DNA from: Anaerolineae bacterium
GTDB taxonomy: Bacteria; Chloroflexota; Anaerolineae; JAFGEY01
Assembly: GCA_016929205.1 (NCBI GenBank)
Contig: JAFGJF010000334.1
Span: 1 to 7,363 of the forward strand
Length of the DNA stretch: 7,363 nt
Direction of reading: 5' to 3'
The translations under genes and the position numbers were made by a program. Below the pieces are notes generated by a model. It was not told the DNA's origin, ran no database searches, and saw only the letters and a list, made by a program, of their open reading frames with translations. This document shows positions 1-6,207 of the stretch, in pieces; within the stretch, counting starts at the first letter, position 1, and every line of letters starts with the position of its first letter.

Positions 1-215
1 CGATGGCCCACTTGCTGGAGCGCGCGCCCCAGGATCTCTTCACTGCGCCCCTGCCCGTAAATGTTGGCCGTGTCAAAAAAATTGATCCCGTGGTCGAGTG
101 CACACGCGACGATCCGGATCGCCTCCGGTTCGGGGGTGCGCTGGCCAAACTGCCAGGCGCCCAAACAGAGCGCGCTGACCTTGACACCAGTACGTCCCAG
201 GTTGTGGTATTCCAT
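1..215 (-). CDS. Aldo/keto reductase, N-terminal part (runs off the left edge)
   Basis: This is the first 71 codons of an NAD(P)H-dependent aldo/keto reductase, a cytoplasmic TIM-barrel oxidoreductase that interconverts carbonyls and alcohols. The translation opens with MEYHNLGRTGVKVSAL, followed by LCLGAWQFG (residues 16-24) and DTANIYG (48-54), then a GRSEEILGRAL segment (56-66). In this superfamily the Asp and Tyr of the D-T-A-x-x-Y-G motif belong to the catalytic tetrad Asp-Tyr-Lys-His; here they are D48 and Y53. The Lys and His would lie beyond the window. The ATG at 215-213 is preceded by an AGGA Shine-Dalgarno-like element at suitable spacing and by a strong promoter at 253-281. The gene lies downstream of the minus-strand MFS permease but has its own promoter, after that gene's terminator. 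The exact substrate cannot be told from this portion. Family assignment is secure. Confidence 0.93.
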   Translation of the reverse strand, partial: MEYHNLGRTGVKVSALCLGAWQFGQRTPEPEAIRIVACALDHGINFFDTANIYGQGRSEEILGRALQQVGH

Positions 216-252
216 CTCGACTGTCCTTTCTGTAAGCAAATAGGGTGGGTTC

Positions 253-281
253 ATTATAACTCAGCGGGCAAGCGTGGTCAA
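253..281 (-). promoter_or_regulatory. Sigma70-type promoter for the aldo/keto reductase
   Basis: On the minus strand, TTGACC (281-276) and a perfect TATAAT (258-253) are separated by exactly 17 bp. This matches the housekeeping consensus at 11 of 12 positions. The predicted transcript would start near 246 and have a leader of about 30 nt before the ATG at 215. The first two bases of the -35 element are the last two T's of the upstream gene's terminator T-tract. Confidence 0.8.
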
Positions 282-306
282 AAAACCAAAAACTTTAGTT
301 GTTTGG
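280..306 (-). terminator. Rho-independent terminator of the minus-strand MFS gene
   Basis: On the minus strand the arm CCAAA plus AAC (one bulged C between them) pairs with GTT plus TTTGG around a TAAA loop (306-286), and six T's follow (285-280). The gene's TAA stop (297-295) lies inside the hairpin, partly in the loop. The stem is fairly AT-rich, so strength is uncertain, but stem, small loop and T-tract are all in the right order. Confidence 0.6.
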
Positions 307-1548
307 CGTTTTTCGATCGCCCGTGCCAAAGGAGACCCTGAACAGCAGTGCGCCAACCAGCGTCAGCGCCGCCCCGGCCAAAAAGAAAGGTCGATAGCCC
401 CAGGTCTGAATTGCGTGCCCGCCGGCAAAAGAAGTCGCTGAAAAGCTCAGCCCGTTGGCCATCGCTGTTGTGCCCGACATAGCCGTCCGCCACTGCGGCG
501 CGACCAGTTCCATTTGGTAGAGGTTCATAGCTGGAAAGGCGACGCTGTACAAAGCCATCGCTCCCAGGTAACTTGCCGCTGCCGCAGCCCAGTGAGGCAC
601 GAGTGCTAGCGGAAGCAAGCACAACGCAGCACCCAAGGAACCCCAGATAAAGATCCGGCTATTGCCCCACCGTTTGGCCAGCAGCGGCACGCTCAATGAA
701 GCCAGCGTTGACAGCAATTGCGAGACGGCCGAGATCGCGCCGACCACTTGCGTGGACATGTGAAGGCTGTTGTCCAGATAGACGTTATAAAAGGACATTG
801 TCGCGCCCTGGCCTGCGGCCTGGAGCATAAGAGCCAGTGACAGCAGGCCGATCGTCGCCAGTGGTATGTTACCGCCTTGTGCCTCCGATCTGCGTCGCTG
901 CCCGGTATCGAACTCGCCGATTGTACCAAGTGCTACCAGGCCGGGCAGCAAGAGTAGGGCGACGCTCCACAGGGGGTAGCGAAAAGGGGCCGGGTGCGCC
1001 AAAGAGACGTTCAGCAGCGAGGCAAAGAGACCGGGCAGCAAGCCGGCGATCAGGCTGCCGGCAAACCCGGTCAACGGAAAGATCGCCGATTGGATCGAGT
1101 AAACGTGACTGCGTTCCTCGGCGCGGGTAGCACTCATCAGAAAAGGACGGGCGTTAACCCAATACAGGGCAAAACCGATAGCCCGGGTCAAATAGGAGCC
1201 TAACAGCCAGGGGGAGCGCAGCGTTGGAGGCAAGAACTCGCCCAGCGGCAGCACGGCAAAGGCCAGGATGGCTATACTCAGACCGGCAATCATCGTCCGG
1301 CGCCCACCCCAGCGCGCGCTGAGCATCCCAGCCGGCAGGCTAAAGACAGCAAAGGCCAGCCCTCCAACCGAGTTGATCAGCCCCACAAAGTCCGGGCCGT
1401 ACTCCAGTCGCAGCAGGTAGAGATTAAACAGGACAGGATAGATACCGCCAAAGGCGGTAAATCCGAGCAGGGCGGCCGTGAACAGGTAGAGGCGCACGTC
1501 GCGGTTAAAGCCGCGCAGGGTATGGACGTAATCGGTAATCATTGACAT
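295..1548 (-). CDS. Major facilitator superfamily permease
   Basis: A 417-residue polytopic membrane protein of about the usual MFS length (400-420). Hydrophobic segments recur along the whole chain, consistent with 12 transmembrane helices in two halves. The first is about residues 20-41. The cytoplasmic loop between helices 2 and 3 carries the MFS motif-A-like GMLSARWGGRR (74-84). A polar central loop (around EFDTGQRRRSEAQGG) separates the halves, and a second motif-A-like stretch, LLAKRWGNSR, follows in the C half. Such proteins act as secondary transporters for sugars, organic acids, drugs or other small solutes; nothing here fixes the substrate. The ATG at 1548 has no strong Shine-Dalgarno element, and a second in-frame ATG two codons later is an alternative start. 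It is transcribed divergently from another MFS gene at 1701 and ends in a hairpin terminator just before the aldo/keto reductase promoter. Confidence 0.92.
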   Translation of the reverse strand: MSMITDYVHTLRGFNRDVRLYLFTAALLGFTAFGGIYPVLFNLYLLRLEYGPDFVGLINSVGGLAFAVFSLPAGMLSARWGGRRTMIAGLSIAILAFAVLPLGEFLPPTLRSPWLLGSYLTRAIGFALYWVNARPFLMSATRAEERSHVYSIQSAIFPLTGFAGSLIAGLLPGLFASLLNVSLAHPAPFRYPLWSVALLLLPGLVALGTIGEFDTGQRRRSEAQGGNIPLATIGLLSLALMLQAAGQGATMSFYNVYLDNSLHMSTQVVGAISAVSQLLSTLASLSVPLLAKRWGNSRIFIWGSLGAALCLLPLALVPHWAAAAASYLGAMALYSVAFPAMNLYQMELVAPQWRTAMSGTTAMANGLSFSATSFAGGHAIQTWGYRPFFLAGAALTLVGALLFRVSFGTGDRKTPNN

Positions 1549-1586
1549 AGTTTATGTGCTTTGCCGTTTGAGTGTGTCCGGGTTGG

Positions 1587-1609
1587 TAGAATGGGTGCAT
1601 TCTAGCACC
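1587..1609. repeat. Overlapping palindromes in the divergent intergenic region (candidate operator)
   Basis: TAGAATG (1587-1593) and CATTCTA (1598-1604) form a perfect 7-bp inverted repeat around GGTG. A second inverted repeat, GGTGC (1594-1598) and GCACC (1605-1609), overlaps it around ATTCTA. The first repeat places a TAGAAT hexamer on each strand. TGGTAGAATG also recurs as a direct repeat at 1584-1593 and 1664-1673, exactly 80 bp apart. The position between two divergent permease genes suits a regulator-binding site, but no regulator gene is in the window and the role is inferred. Confidence 0.45.
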
Positions 1610-1627
1610 GATACTTGCGGGGCGCAA
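1599..1627 (-). promoter_or_regulatory. Candidate promoter for the minus-strand MFS gene
   Basis: On the minus strand TTGCGC (1627-1622) and TAGAAT (1604-1599) are spaced by 17 bp. The -10 hexamer is one arm of the palindrome at 1587-1604, so a protein bound there would block it. The start codon lies about 45 nt downstream of the predicted transcription start. Confidence 0.45.
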
Positions 1628-1642
1628 GATGCGAGTTGTGGA

Positions 1643-1672
1643 TTGGTACGCTTGGATAGAGTGTGGTAGAAT
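1643..1672 (+). promoter_or_regulatory. Candidate promoter for the plus-strand operon
   Basis: TTGGTA (1643-1648) and TAGAAT (1667-1672) are separated by 18 bp, with transcription predicted to start near 1679. That gives a short leader of about 20 nt containing the ribosome binding site. The -10 sits in the second copy of the TGGTAGAATG repeat. Confidence 0.5.
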
Positions 1673-1686
1673 GTTGCCATATTATA

Positions 1687-1696
1687 GAGGAGAAGG
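1687..1696 (+). promoter_or_regulatory. Ribosome binding site fixing the start of the second MFS gene
   Basis: AGGAGAAGG lies just upstream of the ATG at 1701. The candidate -10 (1667-1672) falls downstream of the more distal in-frame ATGs (1629 and 1674), or overlaps them closely, so 1701 is the better start. Confidence 0.75.
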
Positions 1697-1700
1697 TTTA

Positions 1701-2921
1701 ATGAAAAAAGTGTGGCATAGAATTGCGACGATGTTTGGACGAGGCGCGGGGATCTGGACCAGCAATCTGGTCTTGCTGGCCGTCGCCGTGTTTGTCAATC
1801 GGTTTGGCCAGGGGTTGTTTGGCGGGGTGCGGACCAACTTTTTTGTCGACACACTGGGCATTACCGGCGGCCAGGTGCTGGCCCTGGAAGGGATTCGTGA
1901 AATACCGGGCCTGGCATTGATGTTTATCGCCGCTTTTACGATGCGCCTGCCGTTGTCGCGCCGGGCGTCGGTATCGGTGGTGATCATGGGCGTGGGATAC
2001 GCGCTGTTTGCGCTGGTCAATTCTTACGCGGCTTTGCTGGCGGTTGCGGTGGCAGCCAGCCTGGGCATGCACATGTGGATGCCGCTTAACAGCTCGTTAG
2101 GGATGTGCCTGAGTCAGAAGGATAAAACCGGGCGCACACTGGGCACGTTAAATTCGGTCGGGGCCCTGGCCTCGCTCGCCGGGATGGGGGTGCTCTCGCT
2201 GATCGCGATCATTTTCCAAGATGTGCCGTTGCGCGCCTATTACGTGGCTGGTGCGGTGTTTATCGGCATTGCGGCAGCGCTGTTGTGGCGCATTCCAACC
2301 GGCGTCGGTGAAACGGCCCAGGAGCAGCCCCGCATGCTGCTCGACAAACGATATTGGCTCTATTACGTGCTCACCTTTTTCCAGGGATCGCGCAAAGAGG
2401 TGCTCAATTCGTTTGGCACGCTGGTGCTGGTGGATACGTTTGATTTTGAGGTTTGGCAGATCAGTACGCTGTTGTTGGTAAGCAGCGTTGTCAACCTGCT
2501 GGCAGGTCCTTATCTGGGAGCGCTGATCGACCGGTTTGGGGAACGTAAGACGGTGACGACGAGTTATATCGTTTTGATCCTGGGCTGTATGGGGTTTGTG
2601 TTCATCGGTAACCCGTGGGTGCTGGCGGCGGTGTTGATCGTGATCAAGCTGGCGGCGCTGCTTGAGATGGGCGTGTCGATGTACGTACACAAGATCGCGC
2701 CATCGGAAGAACTGACACCGACGCTGTCCGCCGGGATCAGCATCAACCACATCACGTCGGTGCTGATGCCGCTGGTGGCAGGCGCACTGATGCCGTTGAT
2801 CGGGTACGAAGGTATTTTTGTGATGGCTGCGGGGTTGATCGTGCTGTCGGTGCCGTTTGCTGTGTCACTCAAGGTCACCCCGCCGCCAATGCTGCAGCCC
2901 GAGCCAGTTGGAGCGGAATAG
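1701..2921 (+). CDS. Major facilitator superfamily permease, first gene of the GRE operon
   Basis: A 406-residue integral membrane protein from the ATG at 1701. Longer in-frame reading back to 1629 would add 24 mostly non-hydrophobic residues overlapping the promoter. Hydrophobic helices run the full length, with a short basic amino end (MKKVWHR). The C half has a clear motif-A-like GALIDRFGERK (273-283) between its second and third helices, and the N half has a weaker equivalent around MRLPLSRRAS. A central polar loop (around ETAQEQPRMLLDKRYW) divides the two six-helix bundles. The tail is proline-rich and polar. The protein is only distantly similar in appearance to the divergent MFS at 295-1548, so a recent duplication is unlikely. 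Leading an operon with a small-molecule kinase and a glycyl radical enzyme, it is likely to import their substrate or export their product, but the sequence does not reveal which. Confidence 0.92.
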   Translation: MKKVWHRIATMFGRGAGIWTSNLVLLAVAVFVNRFGQGLFGGVRTNFFVDTLGITGGQVLALEGIREIPGLALMFIAAFTMRLPLSRRASVSVVIMGVGYALFALVNSYAALLAVAVAASLGMHMWMPLNSSLGMCLSQKDKTGRTLGTLNSVGALASLAGMGVLSLIAIIFQDVPLRAYYVAGAVFIGIAAALLWRIPTGVGETAQEQPRMLLDKRYWLYYVLTFFQGSRKEVLNSFGTLVLVDTFDFEVWQISTLLLVSSVVNLLAGPYLGALIDRFGERKTVTTSYIVLILGCMGFVFIGNPWVLAAVLIVIKLAALLEMGVSMYVHKIAPSEELTPTLSAGISINHITSVLMPLVAGALMPLIGYEGIFVMAAGLIVLSVPFAVSLKVTPPPMLQPEPVGAE

Positions 2922-2927
2922 AGATAC

Positions 2928-2935
2928 AAGGAGGG
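2928..2935 (+). promoter_or_regulatory. Strong ribosome binding site before the short NimA-like ORF
   Basis: AAGGAGGG lies 7 nt before the ATG at 2943, close to the ideal anti-16S match and spacing. It supports real translation of the 88-codon frame even though the protein looks like a remnant. Confidence 0.75.
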
Positions 2936-2942
2936 CAGCCCC

Positions 2943-3209
2943 ATGGAAAAGTGCAACTGTGCGCTAACAGGCAAAAAACTCGACACTCTGGCCGCAAACC
3001 CGGCAGTGTGTTTTTCCGTGGCTCGTCAGGAGGGAGCGGTCAAATTGCACGAACAGCGCGATCCATGCCATTATTTCCGCCCCGACGCACCGGACATCCC
3101 ACTTGAACGGGTCAAGGGGTGTGCGACGGTCGAGATCGCGGTCACTGAAATGACGGGGCGTCGGGAGCACGATCGTGAGATAACTTGCTGGCGTTATACG
3201 GTATTATAG
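2943..3209 (+). CDS. Shortened NimA-type pyridoxamine 5'-phosphate oxidase-like protein (probable remnant)
   Basis: This 88-residue frame resembles parts of the FMN-binding split-barrel family that includes NimA-type nitroimidazole reductases and pyridoxamine 5'-phosphate oxidase-like proteins. Recognisable blocks are ALTGKKLDTLAANPAVCFSV (residues 7-26) and VKGCATVEIAVTEMTGRRE (57-75). Full members, as I recall them, have roughly 150-160 residues. Here the first barrel strands (about 50 residues) are absent. In addition, the segment normally between a DPCH-like block and an FRPDA-like block (S-V-x-x-x-G-x-A strand and following helix) appears deleted, joining them directly near residue 43/44 (about 3071/3072). 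Such a protein could hardly form the normal FMN barrel. The frame is nonetheless intact, has a strong ribosome binding site, and stops one base before the kinase start, so it may persist for translational coupling or as a small protein of unknown role. The family call rests on motif recall and would need alignment. Confidence 0.6.
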   Translation: MEKCNCALTGKKLDTLAANPAVCFSVARQEGAVKLHEQRDPCHYFRPDAPDIPLERVKGCATVEIAVTEMTGRREHDREITCWRYTVL

Positions 3210-3210
3210 G

Positions 3211-4071
3211 ATGAATATCGACCCACAGATACAAAGTGTGATCGCACAGATCCCGGCTTGGCAAAACGCACAGACGATCTTGGTCGATCTCCAAAAGGGT
3301 GGATTGACCAATGCCAATTATGTGCTCACGGTGGATGGTGAGCGGTTTGTGCTGCGACTGAGTGGGGAGAATACTGCCCAACTGGGGATCGATCGCCAAG
3401 CCGAACACGATGCGATCATGGCTGCATCGAAAGCCGGGATCGCACCCGAGGTGATTCTCTTTACCTTGCCAGAAGGGCACCTGGTAACGCGGTTTATCGA
3501 GGGCGGTCGGGAATGGACCATCGACGAGTTCAAGGCTCCGGCGGTGATCCGGCGCGTAGCCAAGACGATGAAACAAGTCCATGGTCTGCCGCCGATCGGG
3601 GGCCAGTTTTCGCCGTATCGCGATGTAGAGCGGCGTCTTGAGGCCGCCCGGATGCGTGGCATCGCCCTGCCGCGCCAAATCGACCGCTTGTTGACCAAGA
3701 TGGATCAAATTGAACGGCAGCGTGCGGCGGCGCCGCTGACTGCCCTCTGTCACAACGATCCGTTTCATAACAACTTTATCGACGACGGCTGTGTGCGCTT
3801 ACTTGACTGGGAATTCGCCGGAATGGGCGACGTGTTCTATGACCTGGCGTCGGTCTGCCATTTTTTCGCCGCAGAGCAGCGCGCGTACCTGCTCGAATGC
3901 TATTTTGGTGAGGTGACAGACAGCGCGGCGCATATCCTCGACGAAATGTGGTTCATCGTCGCCTTTTGGAATGCTGCCTGGGCGCTGCTCCAGGTCGGGC
4001 ACCCGCACGCAGATTTTGATTATGCGGGCATGGCCGAACGCGTTTTTGCCCGGATGGAGGCGCGGTTGTGA
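3211..4071 (+). CDS. Choline/ethanolamine kinase-like phosphotransferase (APH fold)
   Basis: A 286-residue cytoplasmic kinase of the aminoglycoside phosphotransferase/choline kinase fold, which transfers the ATP gamma-phosphate to a hydroxyl group of a small molecule. The N lobe has a nucleotide-binding loop GGLTNANYVL (30-39) and the strand FVLRLSG (46-52). The C lobe has the Brenner-type catalytic motif HNDPFHNNF (181-189), with D183 as presumed catalytic base and N188 as metal ligand. It is followed by LLDWEFAG (197-204), the DFG-equivalent, with D199 binding magnesium. The GG-x-TN-x-N-Y and L-D-W-E-F-A-G patterns are closest to bacterial LicA-type choline/ethanolamine kinases, but thiamine, sugar or antibiotic kinases share the fold, so the substrate is open. 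The ATG at 3211 begins one base after the preceding stop (3207-3209) and lacks a good Shine-Dalgarno element, suggesting coupling to the upstream frame. Its stop overlaps the GRE start. Confidence 0.85.
   Translation: MNIDPQIQSVIAQIPAWQNAQTILVDLQKGGLTNANYVLTVDGERFVLRLSGENTAQLGIDRQAEHDAIMAASKAGIAPEVILFTLPEGHLVTRFIEGGREWTIDEFKAPAVIRRVAKTMKQVHGLPPIGGQFSPYRDVERRLEAARMRGIALPRQIDRLLTKMDQIERQRAAAPLTALCHNDPFHNNFIDDGCVRLLDWEFAGMGDVFYDLASVCHFFAAEQRAYLLECYFGEVTDSAAHILDEMWFIVAFWNAAWALLQVGHPHADFDYAGMAERVFARMEARL
4056..4060 (+). promoter_or_regulatory. Ribosome binding site for the glycyl radical enzyme
   Basis: GGAGG lies within the last codons of the kinase gene, 7 nt before the GTG at 4068. It supports the GTG start and the GTGA stop/start overlap. 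Confidence 0.75.
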
Positions 4072-6164
4072 AAGTGCAGCTCGAGGCAGCGAGCCGCCCA
4101 AGTTGGCAAACGATCCTGGATCGAAATCGTCATGCATCTTTGCGTTCAAGACAGGTTGACCTGTGCCTGTATTGGCGTGCTGTGGCTTTTCGAGCGCACA
4201 AGGACAAGGCCGAACCCCTGGTGCGAGCCCTGGCATTCAAGTCGGTGCTGGATCAACTGGTTGTGGAAGCCGATGAAGGATTGGTGTTCGGACACTGCCG
4301 GGGGTTCACGAGCGACACGCTGCCCATAGGTGTCGGTGAGCGAGAGATGCAGCGTCTCGTTGAGGAACACGCGGCGAAAGGCCAGCGCGATTTTTGGGCC
4401 GGATTTGACCATTCGCTGGCCGATTACCCGACTTTGCTGTCGATCGGCCTGGGAGGTGTTCGAAAACGGGTGCAGGCATCACTGGCCCGGCACCAGGAGG
4501 AAAGGGAACGCCTCTTTTTGCAGGCGGTCGACCTGACCCTGGAGGCGTTTTCGAATTTCATCCGCCGTATGGCCGATATTGCCCGTGAGGCCGGCTTTGC
4601 GGACAGCGCCGAGGTGTGTGCCGCGATCGTCGAGCGGCCGCCGCGCCATTTCCGGGAAGCGCTGCAACTGGTGTGGTTTACCCACCTGGCTTTCAAAAGC
4701 GAAGGCCGCTGTCATATGGCGCTGGGGCGGATCGACCAATATTTGCGGCCGTTCTACGAACGCGATCTAGGGGAAGGGTGTCTGACCCCGGAAGAGGCAC
4801 TGGAATGGCTGTGTCACCTGTGGGCGCGCCTGGATGAGATCGGTGAGGTGCAGAACATCTGCATCGGCGGTTTGACCCCGGACGGGCACGACGCGACCAA
4901 TGAGTTGAGCGTGCTGTGCCTGGAAGCGACGCGGCAGGTGCACTCACCCCATACCAATCTCTCGGCCCGCTTTCACGACCACACGCCCGAGGCGTTTCAC
5001 CGCGCCTGTTTCGAACTGATTCGCACCGGGATTGGGTTTCCGGCGATCTTTAACGACCATGTGTTGATCGAGGGATTGTGCGAGATCGGGATCCCGATCG
5101 AGGTCGCGCGTGACTATTGTATGGTGGGCTGCATCGAGACCATGCTTGCTGGGCGGCAGCCGGCGTGGTCGGACAGCCGGTTCAATACGCCGCTGTACCT
5201 GCTCAAGGCAATGGATGCCCTCGCTGGAGAAGCGTCACCGTCCTACGAACGGTTGGCCGTGTTGTTTCGACGTGAGATGGTGCAGGGTATCGCGGCCCAC
5301 GCGGCACAGGTCAACGCGTACATAGCCCGATTTCCGGCCGAACAGTTCCCCGATCCGTTTTTATCCGCCTTGACCCGGGACTGCATCGAGCGCGGGTGCG
5401 ACGTCAACGATGGTGGGGCAGCCTTCCCGCGCTTTCACGGCATCTGTATCATGGGATTGGCCACGATCGCCGATTCGCTGGCGGCGGTGAAAAAGCTGGT
5501 TTTTGAGGAACAACGGATTGCCTATCACGATTTGTTGGTAGCTCTCCGGAACGACTTTGCCGGGGCCGAGCCGCTGCGCCAGATGCTGGCCCACAAGGCG
5601 CCCAAATACGGAAATGACGATCCCTACGTGGACGAAATCGCGGCACAGGTGGTACAGTGGACGGCCGCAGCGTGCCTCAAGCACTGGATGTTGGGTGGCG
5701 GGCGGTTCGTCTCGGCCATGGCAGCCAACGTGCAAAACATCGCCGCCGGCCGGGAGGTTGGGGCCACGCCGGATGGCCGTCGCGCCTTCACGCCGCTTTC
5801 GGATGCCGCCAGCCCGTATTTCGGCCGCGATCTGAATGGCCCGACAGCTTTCCTGGCTTCAGTCGCGGTGCCTGATTATCGACAGGTGCTTACGGGCAGT
5901 GTGATCAATATGCGTTTCGATCCGGACCATTTTCGCGACGAGGAAGGTGCGCGCTGCTTTGCGAGTTTCACCCGCTATTTCGTGACCAATCGGATCCCGG
6001 AATTGCAGTTCAATTTCACCAAGAACGAGACGTTGCTCGCCGCACGCGACGATCCGGAAGGCTACCGCAACCTGGTGGTGCGGGTGAGCGGGTTCTCGGC
6101 GCGTTTCGTCGAATTGGAGCCGGAGGTGCAGGAGGATATTATGCGCCGGAAGGCTCACATCTGA
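4068..6164 (+). CDS. Glycyl radical enzyme, PFL/dehydratase-like, substrate unknown
   Basis: A 698-residue oxygen-sensitive radical enzyme of the pyruvate formate-lyase superfamily. The PFL-like barrel occupies most of the chain. FDHSLADYPTLLSIGL replaces the usual G-H-x-x-x-D-x-x-x-L-L-x-x-G-L block, LGRIDQYLRPFY lies around residues 219-230, and GFPAIFNDHVLIEGL precedes DYCMVGCIE. The catalytic thiyl Cys is C355, in G354-C-I-E357; Cys-x-Glu is the arrangement of GRE dehydratases, amine lyases and related eliminases, whereas PFL itself uses two adjacent cysteines. Near the C-terminus RVSGFSARF (672-680) contains the radical-bearing Gly, G675, and 23 residues follow it, a normal distance. Characterised dehydratases and choline TMA-lyase are about 780-850 residues, so this is a compact form, mainly shorter at the N-terminus. 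It starts with GTG overlapping the kinase stop. A radical SAM activase is needed but none lies in the window. The class is certain; reaction and substrate are not determined. Confidence 0.93.
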   Translation: MKVQLEAASRPSWQTILDRNRHASLRSRQVDLCLYWRAVAFRAHKDKAEPLVRALAFKSVLDQLVVEADEGLVFGHCRGFTSDTLPIGVGEREMQRLVEEHAAKGQRDFWAGFDHSLADYPTLLSIGLGGVRKRVQASLARHQEERERLFLQAVDLTLEAFSNFIRRMADIAREAGFADSAEVCAAIVERPPRHFREALQLVWFTHLAFKSEGRCHMALGRIDQYLRPFYERDLGEGCLTPEEALEWLCHLWARLDEIGEVQNICIGGLTPDGHDATNELSVLCLEATRQVHSPHTNLSARFHDHTPEAFHRACFELIRTGIGFPAIFNDHVLIEGLCEIGIPIEVARDYCMVGCIETMLAGRQPAWSDSRFNTPLYLLKAMDALAGEASPSYERLAVLFRREMVQGIAAHAAQVNAYIARFPAEQFPDPFLSALTRDCIERGCDVNDGGAAFPRFHGICIMGLATIADSLAAVKKLVFEEQRIAYHDLLVALRNDFAGAEPLRQMLAHKAPKYGNDDPYVDEIAAQVVQWTAAACLKHWMLGGGRFVSAMAANVQNIAAGREVGATPDGRRAFTPLSDAASPYFGRDLNGPTAFLASVAVPDYRQVLTGSVINMRFDPDHFRDEEGARCFASFTRYFVTNRIPELQFNFTKNETLLAARDDPEGYRNLVVRVSGFSARFVELEPEVQEDIMRRKAHI

Positions 6165-6191
6165 GATCGACCAGTACGCCAACTTGTATCT

Positions 6192-6199
6192 GGAGGAGA
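6192..6199 (+). promoter_or_regulatory. Ribosome binding site for the flavodoxin gene
   Basis: GGAGGAGA ends 8 nt before the ATG at 6208. It selects this start over an upstream in-frame TTG at 6184, which would place eight non-family residues ahead of the flavodoxin fold. Confidence 0.75.
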
Positions 6200-6207
6200 C
6201 AAGCAAA

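Noticed and set aside
1561..1592. Possible extra plus-strand promoter using TTGCCG (1561-1566) and TAGAAT (1587-1592)
   Set aside because: The spacer would be 20 bp, outside the usual range; the promoter at 1643-1672 fits better.
1629..1700. Upstream extension of the second MFS protein to an ATG at 1629
   Set aside because: The added residues are not membrane-like, overlap the candidate promoter, and have no ribosome binding site comparable to the one before 1701.
2148..2750. 200-codon minus-strand frame opposite the second MFS gene
   Set aside because: Composition is rich in Gln, His and Arg, as expected for the antisense of a membrane-protein gene, with no recognisable domain.
3142..3768. 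Long open frame on the minus strand opposite the kinase
   Set aside because: Its translation shows no family motifs and it is antisense to a gene with clear catalytic motifs; it reflects GC-rich codon bias.
5084..5099. Perfect 16-bp palindrome GATCGGGATCCCGATC inside the GRE gene
   Set aside because: It encodes the ordinary stretch EIGIPI just before the catalytic-cysteine region and has no second copy nearby that I noticed; GATC-rich codon use makes such palindromes likely by chance.
4068..6164. GRE as choline TMA-lyase (CutC), suggested by the adjacent choline-kinase-like gene
   Set aside because: The protein is about 140 residues shorter than CutC, the sequence after GCIE differs from what I recall for CutC, and no CutD or microcompartment genes are in the window; the kinase substrate is itself unproven.
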